From Desulfobulbaceae bacterium (GTDB lineage Bacteria > Desulfobacterota > Desulfobulbia > Desulfobulbales > Desulfobulbaceae), in assembly GCA_007121995.1 (NCBI GenBank), contig SKJK01000210.1, positions 1 to 8,384 of the forward strand: 8,384 nt of DNA, written 5' to 3'. This document shows positions 1-6,087 of this stretch, piece by piece. Position 1 is the stretch's first letter. Each line of letters opens with the position of its first letter. The notes below the pieces were generated by a model that made no database searches, was not told the DNA's origin, and worked only from the letters and a program-made list of their open reading frames with translations. A program made the position numbers and the translations under genes.

Positions 1-905
1 ACATGTATCTGAAATCCATTGCATCCCCGGCCGGCCCATTTTCCAGAGGTGGGTTCAAATCGCAGCGGCCGCAGCCGGCATCCCGGCAAAGCCGTTGTGC
101 GCAGCTTCGCCAGTATTTCCTCATGATGAAAAAAAGGAGCGCCAAAGAGTTCAAAAGGCAGAGTGGTTCCTCTGCCCTCGGAAACATTAGTGCCCTCCCA
201 GAGCACTTGACCAGGATAGACGAGAGCCGTGGTGGGCGAAGGCATGTTCGGCGATGGAAAAACCCAGGGATAGCCGGTGGCAGGAAACATCATGCGCCGT
301 TTCCAACCTGTCATCGGGATCACATCGAGATCAGCACCGATTTGCAACTCCCGGTTGCAGAACAGGGCCAATTCACCAATGGTCAGGCCATGGCGCATAG
401 GAATCGCACAACGGCCGACAAAGGAGGCACAGTCCTCACGAAGAAGATTACCTTCGACCAGATGACCGCCAATGGGATTGGGCCGATCGAGGATCACGAC
501 CTTGACGCCAGTGGTTGCCGATGTTTCCAGACAATGCACTACGGTCCAGATGAAGGTATAGACTCGTGTTCCCACATCGATGAGATCAACCAGAAGAACA
601 TCGATATCGGCAAACATGGACGGATACGGTTTACGCGTTTCCCCGTAGAGGGAATACACCGGCAGACCGCTCACCTGATCGATAATATGGTCAGACTCGA
701 TCATATTATCCTGCTTTTCGCTGAAAAAACCATGCTGTGGCGAAAAAAGGGCGATCATTTGGCCGGGAAAAACCCGGCAAAGCAGATCCCGTCCATGCTG
801 AAATGTGTGGTCGGTGGAAGCCTGGTTAGACAACAACCCCAACCGCCGGCCTCCGGAAAAAATTTCCGGAGAACGGCACAATTCTTCTAAGCCTGTTCGT
901 ATCAC
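1..905 (-). CDS. DUF1343 / NamZ-like exo-beta-N-acetylmuramidase (partial, C-terminus off left edge)
   Basis: The minus strand is open from a GTG at 905 to the window edge: 301 complete codons of a protein that in this family is usually about 400 residues. The translation carries DUF1343 hallmarks: RRLGLLSNQAS (residues 20-30), FSPQHGF (54-60), LPVYSLYGETRKP (81-93), VLLVDLIDVGTRVYTFIWT (103-121), VVILDRPNPIGG (136-147), MRHGLTIGELA (170-180), and the block SPNMPSPTTALVYPG (218-232) followed by LWEGTNVSEGRGTTLPFELFG (235-255). Characterised members (NamZ, family GH171) remove N-acetylmuramic acid from non-reducing ends of peptidoglycan fragments, so a wall-recycling role is inferred. The GTG is the only reasonable start: an in-frame TAA lies about 75 nt upstream, and a GGGGG stretch sits 4 nt before the GTG. 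No signal peptide is visible, so a cytoplasmic location is possible. The family call is firm; the exact substrate is not. Confidence 0.92.
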   Translation of the reverse strand, partial: MIRTGLEELCRSPEIFSGGRRLGLLSNQASTDHTFQHGRDLLCRVFPGQMIALFSPQHGFFSEKQDNMIESDHIIDQVSGLPVYSLYGETRKPYPSMFADIDVLLVDLIDVGTRVYTFIWTVVHCLETSATTGVKVVILDRPNPIGGHLVEGNLLREDCASFVGRCAIPMRHGLTIGELALFCNRELQIGADLDVIPMTGWKRRMMFPATGYPWVFPSPNMPSPTTALVYPGQVLWEGTNVSEGRGTTLPFELFGAPFFHHEEILAKLRTTALPGCRLRPLRFEPTSGKWAGRGCNGFQIH

Positions 906-976
906 AACACCCCCATTTTTATATCTTGAATCCGTGAGGTTTTGCTCTTGTTTTGGATATATTTTACTGTCCTTGC

Positions 977-1004
977 ATTATACGTGCGGCGGCATTTTTT
1001 ACAA
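977..1004 (-). promoter_or_regulatory. Probable sigma70 promoter of the NamZ-like gene
   Basis: Reading the minus strand, TTGTAA (1004-999) is followed after 16 nt by a perfect TATAAT (982-977). The predicted start is near 970, giving a leader of about 65 nt before the GTG at 905. The -10 matches consensus at all six positions and the -35 at four of six. Confidence 0.65.
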
Positions 1005-1235
1005 TACGCTGACGCATGGACGACCGCTCAAGGATCCAGGTACAGGATAAAAATATATTGGCCAACCCTTTGCAATCCATGTTGCCATGCTCCGTATATA
1101 CGCAAAAAATTGTCTGCCCGAATACCAGCTGGATCTCTAGCTGAACCCATGCCGTTCGTCAAGGTATGATCGAACAAGGCCGGTAAGAACCACCAATGAT
1201 CGATTTTTTGAACTTTTTTTTCCTTGCAATACCAA

Positions 1236-1260
1236 CCAGCTAAAAAAGAGCTGGCTTTTT
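1236..1260 (+). terminator. Rho-independent terminator (plus strand)
   Basis: CCAGCT (1236-1241) pairs with AGCTGG (1249-1254) across a 7-nt A-rich loop and is followed at once by CTTTTT. An alternative pairing of AAAAAG with CTTTTT is also possible. No T run follows on the minus strand, so it works in the plus direction only. No protein gene lies upstream on this strand. It therefore either ends an unannotated RNA or insulates the promoter at 1295-1323 from read-through. Confidence 0.6.
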
Positions 1261-1294
1261 CGTTCAAAATTTTGTATTTTTTTTATAAACAATA

Positions 1295-1323
1295 TTGCCA
1301 GCAACCTGTGCTTTTGTTATAGT
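1295..1323 (+). promoter_or_regulatory. Strong sigma70 promoter for the outer-membrane barrel gene
   Basis: TTGCCA (1295-1300, five of six to consensus) and TATAGT (1318-1323, five of six) are separated by an ideal 17 nt. Transcription should start near 1330, leaving a 5' leader of about 150 nt before the ATG at 1481. Confidence 0.65.
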
Positions 1324-1480
1324 AGGTACGCAAACGATAAAAATACGTATGCATGATGCAGCAAACGGTCCCTGAACAGACTTCTTTGTTGATTGGTGCA
1401 AACTTTTCAAGGAACTGCGGTCATTTTCGGGCAATAAAGCCCAGATGGTCATAAAGTCTCAACACAGTGAGGTGAATGGT

Positions 1481-2254
1481 ATGAAAAAAATAATGAGTGT
1501 CTTGGCTGTTTCGGCGTTCGTGTTGACTGCTAATTCCGTGCTTGCAGGCGGCCCGGGCAAACAAGTTGTGTACGATGATGGCTGCCCGGATGAATGTCAG
1601 CAGCAAATTGACGGACTGCAATCCTCGCAGGCGCAACAAAATGAGGTACTCTCCGCCCATGGTTCCCAGCTCGACGACCATGAAAACAGAATCACCAGAC
1701 TGGAAGAGCCTCCGTGGAATCCCTGGTATGTCCGAGCCGGCGTAAAAATGGTCTGGCCCCAGCAGCAGGATTATCTCAGCAGGCATATTGATGCGGATAT
1801 GGGCTGGGGGCTTCAGCTCGCCGTCGGTAAAGTCATCAATTCCAAAGTCGAAGTCGGTGCTTTCAGGGTCGAGCTTGAATTCGCTGACCAAAAAGCCGAT
1901 ATGTCCGACACCGACGGAGATGTCAAACTGCGGACCTACATGGTCAATGGTACCTATGAGTTCCCGGTGGTGGATATGGTCTCCCTCTATGGAACAGTTG
2001 GTGCCGGTTACGGTCGCTATGATCTCAATGCGCCCATAGTTGACAATTTCACCGGTGGATTTTCCTGGGTCAATCATTCCGAAAGCGTCTTTGCCTATAA
2101 AGGTGGACTGGGCGTTACCTTCAATCTCGACGAGCAGATGGCAATTGATCTAGGATACGAGTACCTTGGAACCTCCCACGTTGTTATCAATGGTGCGGAA
2201 ATAAACAATCCTCACAGCCACAACATCGTCACATCCTTCCGTTTCATGTTCTAA
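1481..2254 (+). CDS. Outer-membrane beta-barrel protein with N-terminal periplasmic coiled coil
   Basis: This is a 257-residue secreted protein. The start is the ATG at 1481, not the in-frame ATG at 1445: GAGGTG lies 6 nt upstream, and it places a classic signal peptide (MKK, hydrophobic core, VLA|GG, cleavage after residue 22) at the N-terminus. Mature residues 35-39 form CPDEC. Residues 43-74 show an unbroken 3-4 spacing of core positions (I43, L46, Q50, Q53, L57, H60, L64, H67, I71, L74), indicating a short parallel coiled coil. From W79 on, about eight amphipathic strands can be traced, starting at YVRAGVKMVW, with glycine- and aromatic-rich stretches such as VSLYGTVGAGYGRYDL. The chain ends SFRFMF with a terminal Phe, the usual beta-barrel assembly signal. 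It resembles the small OmpA/opacity-type 8-strand barrels. No OmpA peptidoglycan-binding domain is present. Cargo or function is unknown. The gene appears monocistronic, between its own promoter and a terminator. Confidence 0.87.
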   Translation: MKKIMSVLAVSAFVLTANSVLAGGPGKQVVYDDGCPDECQQQIDGLQSSQAQQNEVLSAHGSQLDDHENRITRLEEPPWNPWYVRAGVKMVWPQQQDYLSRHIDADMGWGLQLAVGKVINSKVEVGAFRVELEFADQKADMSDTDGDVKLRTYMVNGTYEFPVVDMVSLYGTVGAGYGRYDLNAPIVDNFTGGFSWVNHSESVFAYKGGLGVTFNLDEQMAIDLGYEYLGTSHVVINGAEINNPHSHNIVTSFRFMF

Positions 2255-2285
2255 GCAGCAACAGAAACCAGTACCGCTAAAAAAA

Positions 2286-2322
2286 AAAGACAGCCTACCG
2301 GGGACCTCGGTAGGCTGTCTTT
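2286..2322. terminator. Bidirectional rho-independent terminator between convergent genes
   Basis: AAAGACAGCCTACCG (2286-2300) and CGGTAGGCTGTCTTT (2308-2322) form a perfect 15-bp stem with a 7-nt loop. The plus strand continues TTTGTTT. The minus strand runs into ten T's (complement of the A run 2279-2288). It can end both the barrel gene (stop at 2254) and the PilZ gene (stop at 2341). Confidence 0.92.
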
Positions 2323-2340
2323 GTTTATTCCTGTTGCCCG

Positions 2341-2817
2341 TTATAAATAAAAAATGAGCACTTCATCCCGAGCGGGATCATCCTGATCAATGAATTCTCC
2401 CCCGATTTTTTTATTCGGATCTACATGCCGTACTTTGACCGCCGTATTAATTCGACGTTTTTGCCGTTCATCCAGCCTGAAGGTGACAATGAGTTCATCT
2501 TCGACCTGAACCGAAGTATCATGCTCTATCCTGATACCGAGCCCGCCTACGGACAGATCCTGCACAACACATGATCGCTCCTCGGTCTCTTGTTCGTGTC
2601 TTTTTCTGTACCCACCGGCAATATATACATCTTTTCGATACGAACGTCTGAATTCGATATCAACGGCAAAGGTTTTGGTACAAAGGCACTGTACTTTAAG
2701 AGTGTGTTGTTTTCCTCGTAGACCAGCAACTGAAATAGATCGTGTTTTTTTACAGGCAAGGCAACGAACGATGATTGTGTCGTTCTTATTGACATAATAT
2801 TTCTGGTTAGGTGTCAT
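2341..2817 (-). CDS. PilZ-domain protein with N-terminal zinc-ribbon-like cysteines
   Basis: This is a 158-residue soluble protein. PilZ domains bind cyclic di-GMP through an RxxxR stretch and a D/NxSxxG motif. Here R57-R58-S59-Y60-R61 supplies the first and D87-L88-S89-V90-G91-G92 the second, followed by alternating beta segments to the C-terminus. Before it, C19xxC22 and C44xC46 flank a short beta-rich stretch and look like a small metal-binding ribbon. I chose the ATG at 2817 because AAGGGAG lies 9 nt upstream. The frame stays open to a GTG at 2925, which would add 36 residues, but that start has no good ribosome binding site and lies only a few bases downstream of the predicted transcription start (about 2931). 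The protein likely changes the activity of an unknown partner in response to c-di-GMP. No partner gene is adjacent. It is convergent with the barrel gene. Confidence 0.9.
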   Translation of the reverse strand: MTPNQKYYVNKNDTIIVRCLACKKTRSISVAGLRGKQHTLKVQCLCTKTFAVDIEFRRSYRKDVYIAGGYRKRHEQETEERSCVVQDLSVGGLGIRIEHDTSVQVEDELIVTFRLDERQKRRINTAVKVRHVDPNKKIGGEFIDQDDPARDEVLIFYL

Positions 2818-2826
2818 AAACAAAAT

Positions 2827-2833
2827 CTCCCTT
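2827..2833 (-). promoter_or_regulatory. Ribosome binding site deciding the PilZ gene start
   Basis: On the minus strand AAGGGAG sits 9 nt before the ATG at 2817. It is the only strong Shine-Dalgarno match near any candidate start of this frame, so it favours the 158-residue product over the 194-residue one. Confidence 0.65.
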
Positions 2834-2937
2834 GCCTGTGAATCTTTGAAAACGAGCTTCATCCAATCAGGATAGGCGGCCTGCAACCATTCAGTGCCCG
2901 CCCACGGCGGCGTGCCCAGTTCCACTCTTGTAATTGC

Positions 2938-2967
2938 ATTCTACAACGGTCTCGTTTGTTTGTACAA
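2938..2967 (-). promoter_or_regulatory. Probable promoter of the PilZ gene
   Basis: On the minus strand TTGTAC (2967-2962) and TAGAAT (2943-2938) are spaced 18 nt apart. The predicted start near 2931 gives a leader of about 113 nt if translation begins at 2817. The gene could also receive read-through from the DUF2332 gene, after which I see no convincing terminator. Confidence 0.45.
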
Positions 2968-3096
2968 GGCCTTTTCGTCCTGTCCTGTTACAGGGAAAAA
3001 ATACGCCGGAAACCTGAAACCCTTGGGGGGAAAGGAAAATCGTTTTTCCGTCAGGCCCATCCGACTGCCGGAAACCGATAGAACTGTTCATCTACC

Positions 3097-4281
3097 TTAA
3101 AAGGCCAGCCGCGAACGTGCAAATATAGAGTGCCTGTGATCATGTACGAACCGTTGAAGATCTGGGAGCCACTGTATCCGGGTCCCGTGCGGATGAGCCC
3201 AGGCAAGGTGCCCATGCCAATGACGCCCACCCTGCCAGAGATCCGCAGTCCAGCCCACCCAACCGAACTCCGGCGGTTGCTGTTGTCCACGCAGGGGTTC
3301 CCATTGCACCCAGAGGACCGGCTCCCGCCGCCGTCGCGCCCAGGCATCAAGATGAGCACGCAGGGAGGTCCCCTTATCATGAAGATAGGTAGCAAGATAG
3401 GTATTGTAGATCACCACCGGTGCTTCACCCAAAGGGGTGATATACTCCTCCAGAAAGCGCGACAACGCATCAGGAAGATCAACCCCATACAACTGAACCG
3501 GTGCCGAACTTTGCGCTGCCTGGTGCAAGGCAACGATACCACGACGAAGCATGACCAGCCGGTCGGGCTGATCTCCCCAGATAAAGGCTGACAGGGAATA
3601 TTCGTCCTGTGGTGTCCGCAGAAAAATCGGCGCCAGGTCACAACCGCTGCGGGACAACAGGATCGGCATGTTGTTCGTTTGGGGGGAAATGAACCTGCCC
3701 TCGCAACGAATCAGCAAGGGATCTCCACCGTGACCGAGGCGACAGAGGTCCGCCCCTGTATCAGCTGCCACCAACCGGTAGCTCCGATAATCCGCCACCA
3801 GATTGAGTCCGGCGCTGGCACCGAGATCGACCAGATGTATGCCCTGCCAACCGAAATAATGCACCGGAAGGAGCCAGCACAGCCCCCGGGATGTTTCATT
3901 GGTCTGGACGGTTGCGGAGCGAAGAAAGGTGGCCAATTGCGATCGCAGGTCACAAACCGTCTGCCGAAACACCACGGCAAGCATGTCGTCGGACCAGGCC
4001 CTATGGCCGTTAACGGTGGGATAGTACCGGCTCAGTTCAGCGGCCTCGGCATCTCCAGCGAGCACCGCACGATGCACCCCGGCCATGAGCAATAACGGCA
4101 CATCAAATGATGCACGTCCGGCCGCGGCCCGTACCAACCATGCGGCCAACGGATCCTCGTCACCGGCCGCCAGCCAATCGGCTACCAACCCAAGCAGGCG
4201 GGCAGACAAGGGCGAAGAAGCTGCGGCAAAAGCCTGCTGTCTGCGAAACCTTCGCATCAAGCGCGCGTGGAAATCATCCAT
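3097..4281 (-). CDS. DUF2332 family protein
   Basis: This is a 394-residue protein without a signal peptide. It matches the DUF2332 pattern from end to end: FRRQQAFAAASSPLSARLL (12-30), the AGVHRAVLAG block (67-76), YYPTVNG (86-92), VQTNETSR (125-132), HLVDLGASAGLNLVADYRSY (149-168), then RSGCDLAPI and FIWGDQPDR, and a C-terminal AWAHPHGTRIQWL. The family has no settled function. The (D/E)xGxSxGxN segment at 152-160 resembles the SAM-binding loop of Rossmann methyltransferases, so a methyltransferase-like fold is an inference. The frame extends to a TTG at 4326, but I prefer the ATG at 4281: it overlaps the mtgA stop (ATGGATGA, 8 nt shared), which suggests translational coupling. Its ribosome binding site is poor, consistent with coupling. 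It is the last gene of the four-gene run. Confidence 0.9.
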   Translation of the reverse strand: MDDFHARLMRRFRRQQAFAAASSPLSARLLGLVADWLAAGDEDPLAAWLVRAAAGRASFDVPLLLMAGVHRAVLAGDAEAAELSRYYPTVNGHRAWSDDMLAVVFRQTVCDLRSQLATFLRSATVQTNETSRGLCWLLPVHYFGWQGIHLVDLGASAGLNLVADYRSYRLVAADTGADLCRLGHGGDPLLIRCEGRFISPQTNNMPILLSRSGCDLAPIFLRTPQDEYSLSAFIWGDQPDRLVMLRRGIVALHQAAQSSAPVQLYGVDLPDALSRFLEEYITPLGEAPVVIYNTYLATYLHDKGTSLRAHLDAWARRRREPVLWVQWEPLRGQQQPPEFGWVGWTADLWQGGRHWHGHLAWAHPHGTRIQWLPDLQRFVHDHRHSIFARSRLAF

Positions 4282-5041
4282 GGCCAGGCTGCGCCCAGAT
4301 TCTATCGACCACGCGGGTGCCGCCAAGTCGGTTCATATTGGTCTGAATCCATCGAACTCGGGACTGCAGATAAGGAGAAGGGCGATCCGCGTGCAATCGT
4401 CGGGGACTGGGCAGGACGGCTGCAAGCAGGGCGGCTTCACGGCGTGTCAGTTGGTCAGGCGTTTTAGAGAAAAAATGAGCCGATGCGGCATGAACACCAT
4501 AAATGCCATTGCCGAACTCGGCAATATTGAGATAGACTTCCAGTATCCTGCCTTTTGTCCATAACAGTTCCAGATACAGAGTCAACCACGCCTCGAGTCC
4601 TTTACGCAGATAGCTGCGCCCTCCCCAGAGAAAAAGGTTTTTAGCGGTCTGCTGGGAAAGAGTGCTGCCGCCTCGCAGTCTTGCAGATCGAGTATTATGC
4701 TCCATCGCCTGCCTGATAGCGACAAAATCAAACCCTCGATGCTCGGGAAACCGCTGATCTTCCGAGGCAATAACCGCCAGGGCGACGTTCGGACTGATCT
4801 GATCGCGGGCAACCCAGGTATAACGGATGGGTGGCACCTCATGGCTGGTTGTCAAACGATCAAAATGGCGGATCACCATGAAGGCACTGGTTGGCGGTGG
4901 AACCCAGCGCAGGCACAAAACAATGGTTGCCGGCACGGCCAACCCTGTTACTACTGCAAACAGCAGGAAACGGAGAGCCCGAAGCCGCAATTTCCGGCGT
5001 GCCCCCTTGCCTGGCCAAGTAAAGATCTTTGAAAACCGCAC
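4274..5041 (-). CDS. mtgA: Monofunctional biosynthetic peptidoglycan glycosyltransferase (MtgA)
   Basis: This is a 255-residue GT51 enzyme that polymerises lipid II into glycan strands at the outer face of the inner membrane, with no transpeptidase domain. A basic N-terminus and one membrane segment (about 24-44) anchor it. The family motifs are intact: EDQRFPEHRGFD (94-105, E94 as the catalytic glutamate), GGSTLSQQTAKNL (124-136), RKGLEAWLTLYLE (146-158) and KGRILEVYLNIAEFGNGIYG (163-182). Length is normal for MtgA. The start is GTG at 5041, with GGAAGA 7 nt upstream. It lies 44 nt downstream of the DUF4340 gene, and its stop overlaps the DUF2332 start. A 7-bp inverted repeat sits just upstream of the start. 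Confidence 0.95.
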   Translation of the reverse strand: MRFSKIFTWPGKGARRKLRLRALRFLLFAVVTGLAVPATIVLCLRWVPPPTSAFMVIRHFDRLTTSHEVPPIRYTWVARDQISPNVALAVIASEDQRFPEHRGFDFVAIRQAMEHNTRSARLRGGSTLSQQTAKNLFLWGGRSYLRKGLEAWLTLYLELLWTKGRILEVYLNIAEFGNGIYGVHAASAHFFSKTPDQLTRREAALLAAVLPSPRRLHADRPSPYLQSRVRWIQTNMNRLGGTRVVDRIWAQPGHG

Positions 5042-5054
5042 AGTTATATCTTCC

Positions 5055-5070
5055 GTATATAGTTATATAC
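5055..5070. repeat. AT-rich palindrome upstream of mtgA
   Basis: GTATATA and TATATAC form a perfect inverted repeat around a central GT, within the 44-nt gap between the DUF4340 and mtgA genes and 13 nt before the mtgA GTG. It could be an operator half-site pair, part of an internal promoter -10 region, or a chance AT-rich palindrome. No good -35 at 16-18 nt is evident. Confidence 0.4.
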
Positions 5071-5085
5071 AATGGTCATGGCCGA

Positions 5086-6087
5086 TTACTGTACAAACAG
5101 GTCCTGTGCTTCGATTGCCGACAATGCCTTCCCTTCGCTCAGAGGCCGTACAAGATCTTCCCGGCTGATCCCGGTAATGTCCTCCACCTGCCAAGCCGCC
5201 ACCCGGAACAACTGTTCATACCCGGAAACCTGGAGTATAGGGTTGCTATCCGCCCCAATTGCTTCTTCTTCCTCCTGTTCCCCAATCACAGGTCGATACA
5301 GGGTATAGCCCCGGTCACTGTCATCAGCCAGAACCAGGCGGTAGGAGAAGAAAGAATCATCGAGATCAAATCCAGCTTTGCTTTCCGAGCCGAGAACACC
5401 GGTGACGGTCAATCCGGTCAGGTGGCCGATAAAGGTATCGAGACGATCCCTGATGACGTCCTCTTGCTGGCTGAGGTCGTTGGGTTGCAGTCCTGCAGCG
5501 CCCCGTACCAGGGTCAGGCCAGGCAGTTCCACCCGCTCCACCTGATCGGCCTCGACATGTAGAAGGCTCGCATCAATCCAGGCATCAGCCAGGACCTCCA
5601 GCTCATGCGCCAGTACCTGCAGAGAATGAATTTCCTGGTCGCCGTCAACCCGGAAATACAGCCGCCGCAATCCGGGCGATACACCAAAATACCACACTTC
5701 CCGGGTCCCGTCTTTGCCATGCAGGGTCAGCTTCCGTTCAAACTGATCGTCGGCCACCCTGAAACGAAGCGCTGCTTCAGCGGTGGTGGCCTCGGGCCAT
5801 CCCCGCTGTACGGTCCCGATCCGTTCCAGCAGACGCTGAATCTGAGGGCCGTCGGCGGGAAGATCCGCCAGAGCGGGAAGAAGCCAGCCGCCCTGCTCCT
5901 TCTGTACTACCAACGAACGACCATCACGATCTTCGAGCTCCAACACCTGGACAGCCGCTACATCCATCGTCAGCAATGGTCCGGTCTGCACTGTCCGATC
6001 CTCTTGCCGCGCTCTCTGATACACCAGCATCGTCACAGCAAGTTGAACAACAACCAGCACCGAGCAGATGAACAGTCCCTTTTTCAT
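5086..6087 (-). CDS. DUF4340 domain protein, partner of the GldG-type ABC component
   Basis: This is a 333-residue protein with an N-terminal membrane anchor (about 4-23, after MKK) and a large soluble part predicted to face the periplasm. The pattern is that of DUF4340: VQVLELEDRDGRSLVVQKEQ, then GGWLLPALADLPADGPQIQRLL, the WYFGVSPGLRRLYFRVDGD stretch, and an ADAWIDASLL segment before a second repeat-like half. Genes of this family commonly follow GldF/GldG-type ABC genes. Here the ATG at 6087 overlaps the upstream stop as ATGA, and AAAGGGG lies 6 nt before it inside the upstream gene. The role is probably accessory to that transporter, and the substrate is unknown. The C-terminal third has an acidic EQEEEEAIGAD stretch. 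Confidence 0.9.
   Translation of the reverse strand: MKKGLFICSVLVVVQLAVTMLVYQRARQEDRTVQTGPLLTMDVAAVQVLELEDRDGRSLVVQKEQGGWLLPALADLPADGPQIQRLLERIGTVQRGWPEATTAEAALRFRVADDQFERKLTLHGKDGTREVWYFGVSPGLRRLYFRVDGDQEIHSLQVLAHELEVLADAWIDASLLHVEADQVERVELPGLTLVRGAAGLQPNDLSQQEDVIRDRLDTFIGHLTGLTVTGVLGSESKAGFDLDDSFFSYRLVLADDSDRGYTLYRPVIGEQEEEEAIGADSNPILQVSGYEQLFRVAAWQVEDITGISREDLVRPLSEGKALSAIEAQDLFVQ

Larger units (their letters stand above)
906..1480. other. AT-rich non-coding region between divergent genes
   Basis: No convincing gene lies in these 575 bases. The short open frames here have no recognisable motif, mostly lack ribosome binding sites and overlap one another. The region holds the minus-strand promoter of the NamZ-like gene (977-1004), a plus-strand intrinsic terminator (1236-1260), a strong plus-strand promoter (1295-1323) and a leader of about 150 nt before the outer-membrane protein gene. 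A weak plus-strand promoter-like pair, TTGGAT (953-958) and CATTAT (976-981) with 17-nt spacing, would produce an RNA of about 270 nt ending at the 1236-1260 terminator. That makes a small-RNA gene possible but unproven. Confidence 0.5.
2818..3096. other. Intergenic region between the DUF2332 and PilZ genes
   Basis: These 279 bases hold the probable PilZ promoter and leader, and two copies of GCCGGAAACC (3005-3014 and 3067-3076, same orientation, 62 bp apart). A short hairpin (GGAAAA 3034-3039 with TTTTCC 3044-3049) is too weak and poorly followed to call a terminator. No convincing gene is present, although the PilZ frame stays open to a GTG at 2925. Confidence 0.4.

Noticed and set aside
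3..890. Plus-strand open frame of 295 codons
   Set aside because: It lies exactly antisense to the NamZ-like gene, whose translation shows strong family motifs. The plus-strand translation is low-complexity, rich in R/H/Q and lacks any motif.
1028..1267. Minus-strand 79-codon frame in the intergenic region
   Set aside because: It runs through the 1236-1260 terminator hairpin, lacks a recognisable motif, and no homologue pattern is apparent.
1421..2077. Minus-strand 218-codon frame
   Set aside because: It is antisense to the outer-membrane barrel gene, which has a signal peptide, ribosome binding site, promoter and terminator.
2818..2960. Possible c-di-GMP riboswitch in the PilZ leader
   Set aside because: A c-di-GMP sensor gene made this worth checking, but the conserved blocks of the class I riboswitch are not visible in the leader.
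3034..3049. Hairpin GGAAAA/TTTTCC as terminator for the DUF2332 gene
   Set aside because: The stem is only 6 bp, mostly A-T, and is followed on the minus strand by TTTCCCCCC rather than a T tract.
2891..3091. Minus-strand 66-codon frame upstream of the PilZ gene
   Set aside because: It overlaps the probable PilZ promoter and has no motif or ribosome binding site worth calling.
4085..4564. Plus-strand 159-codon frame
   Set aside because: It is antisense to the mtgA/DUF2332 junction. Its biased composition is what the complement of GC-rich coding DNA produces.
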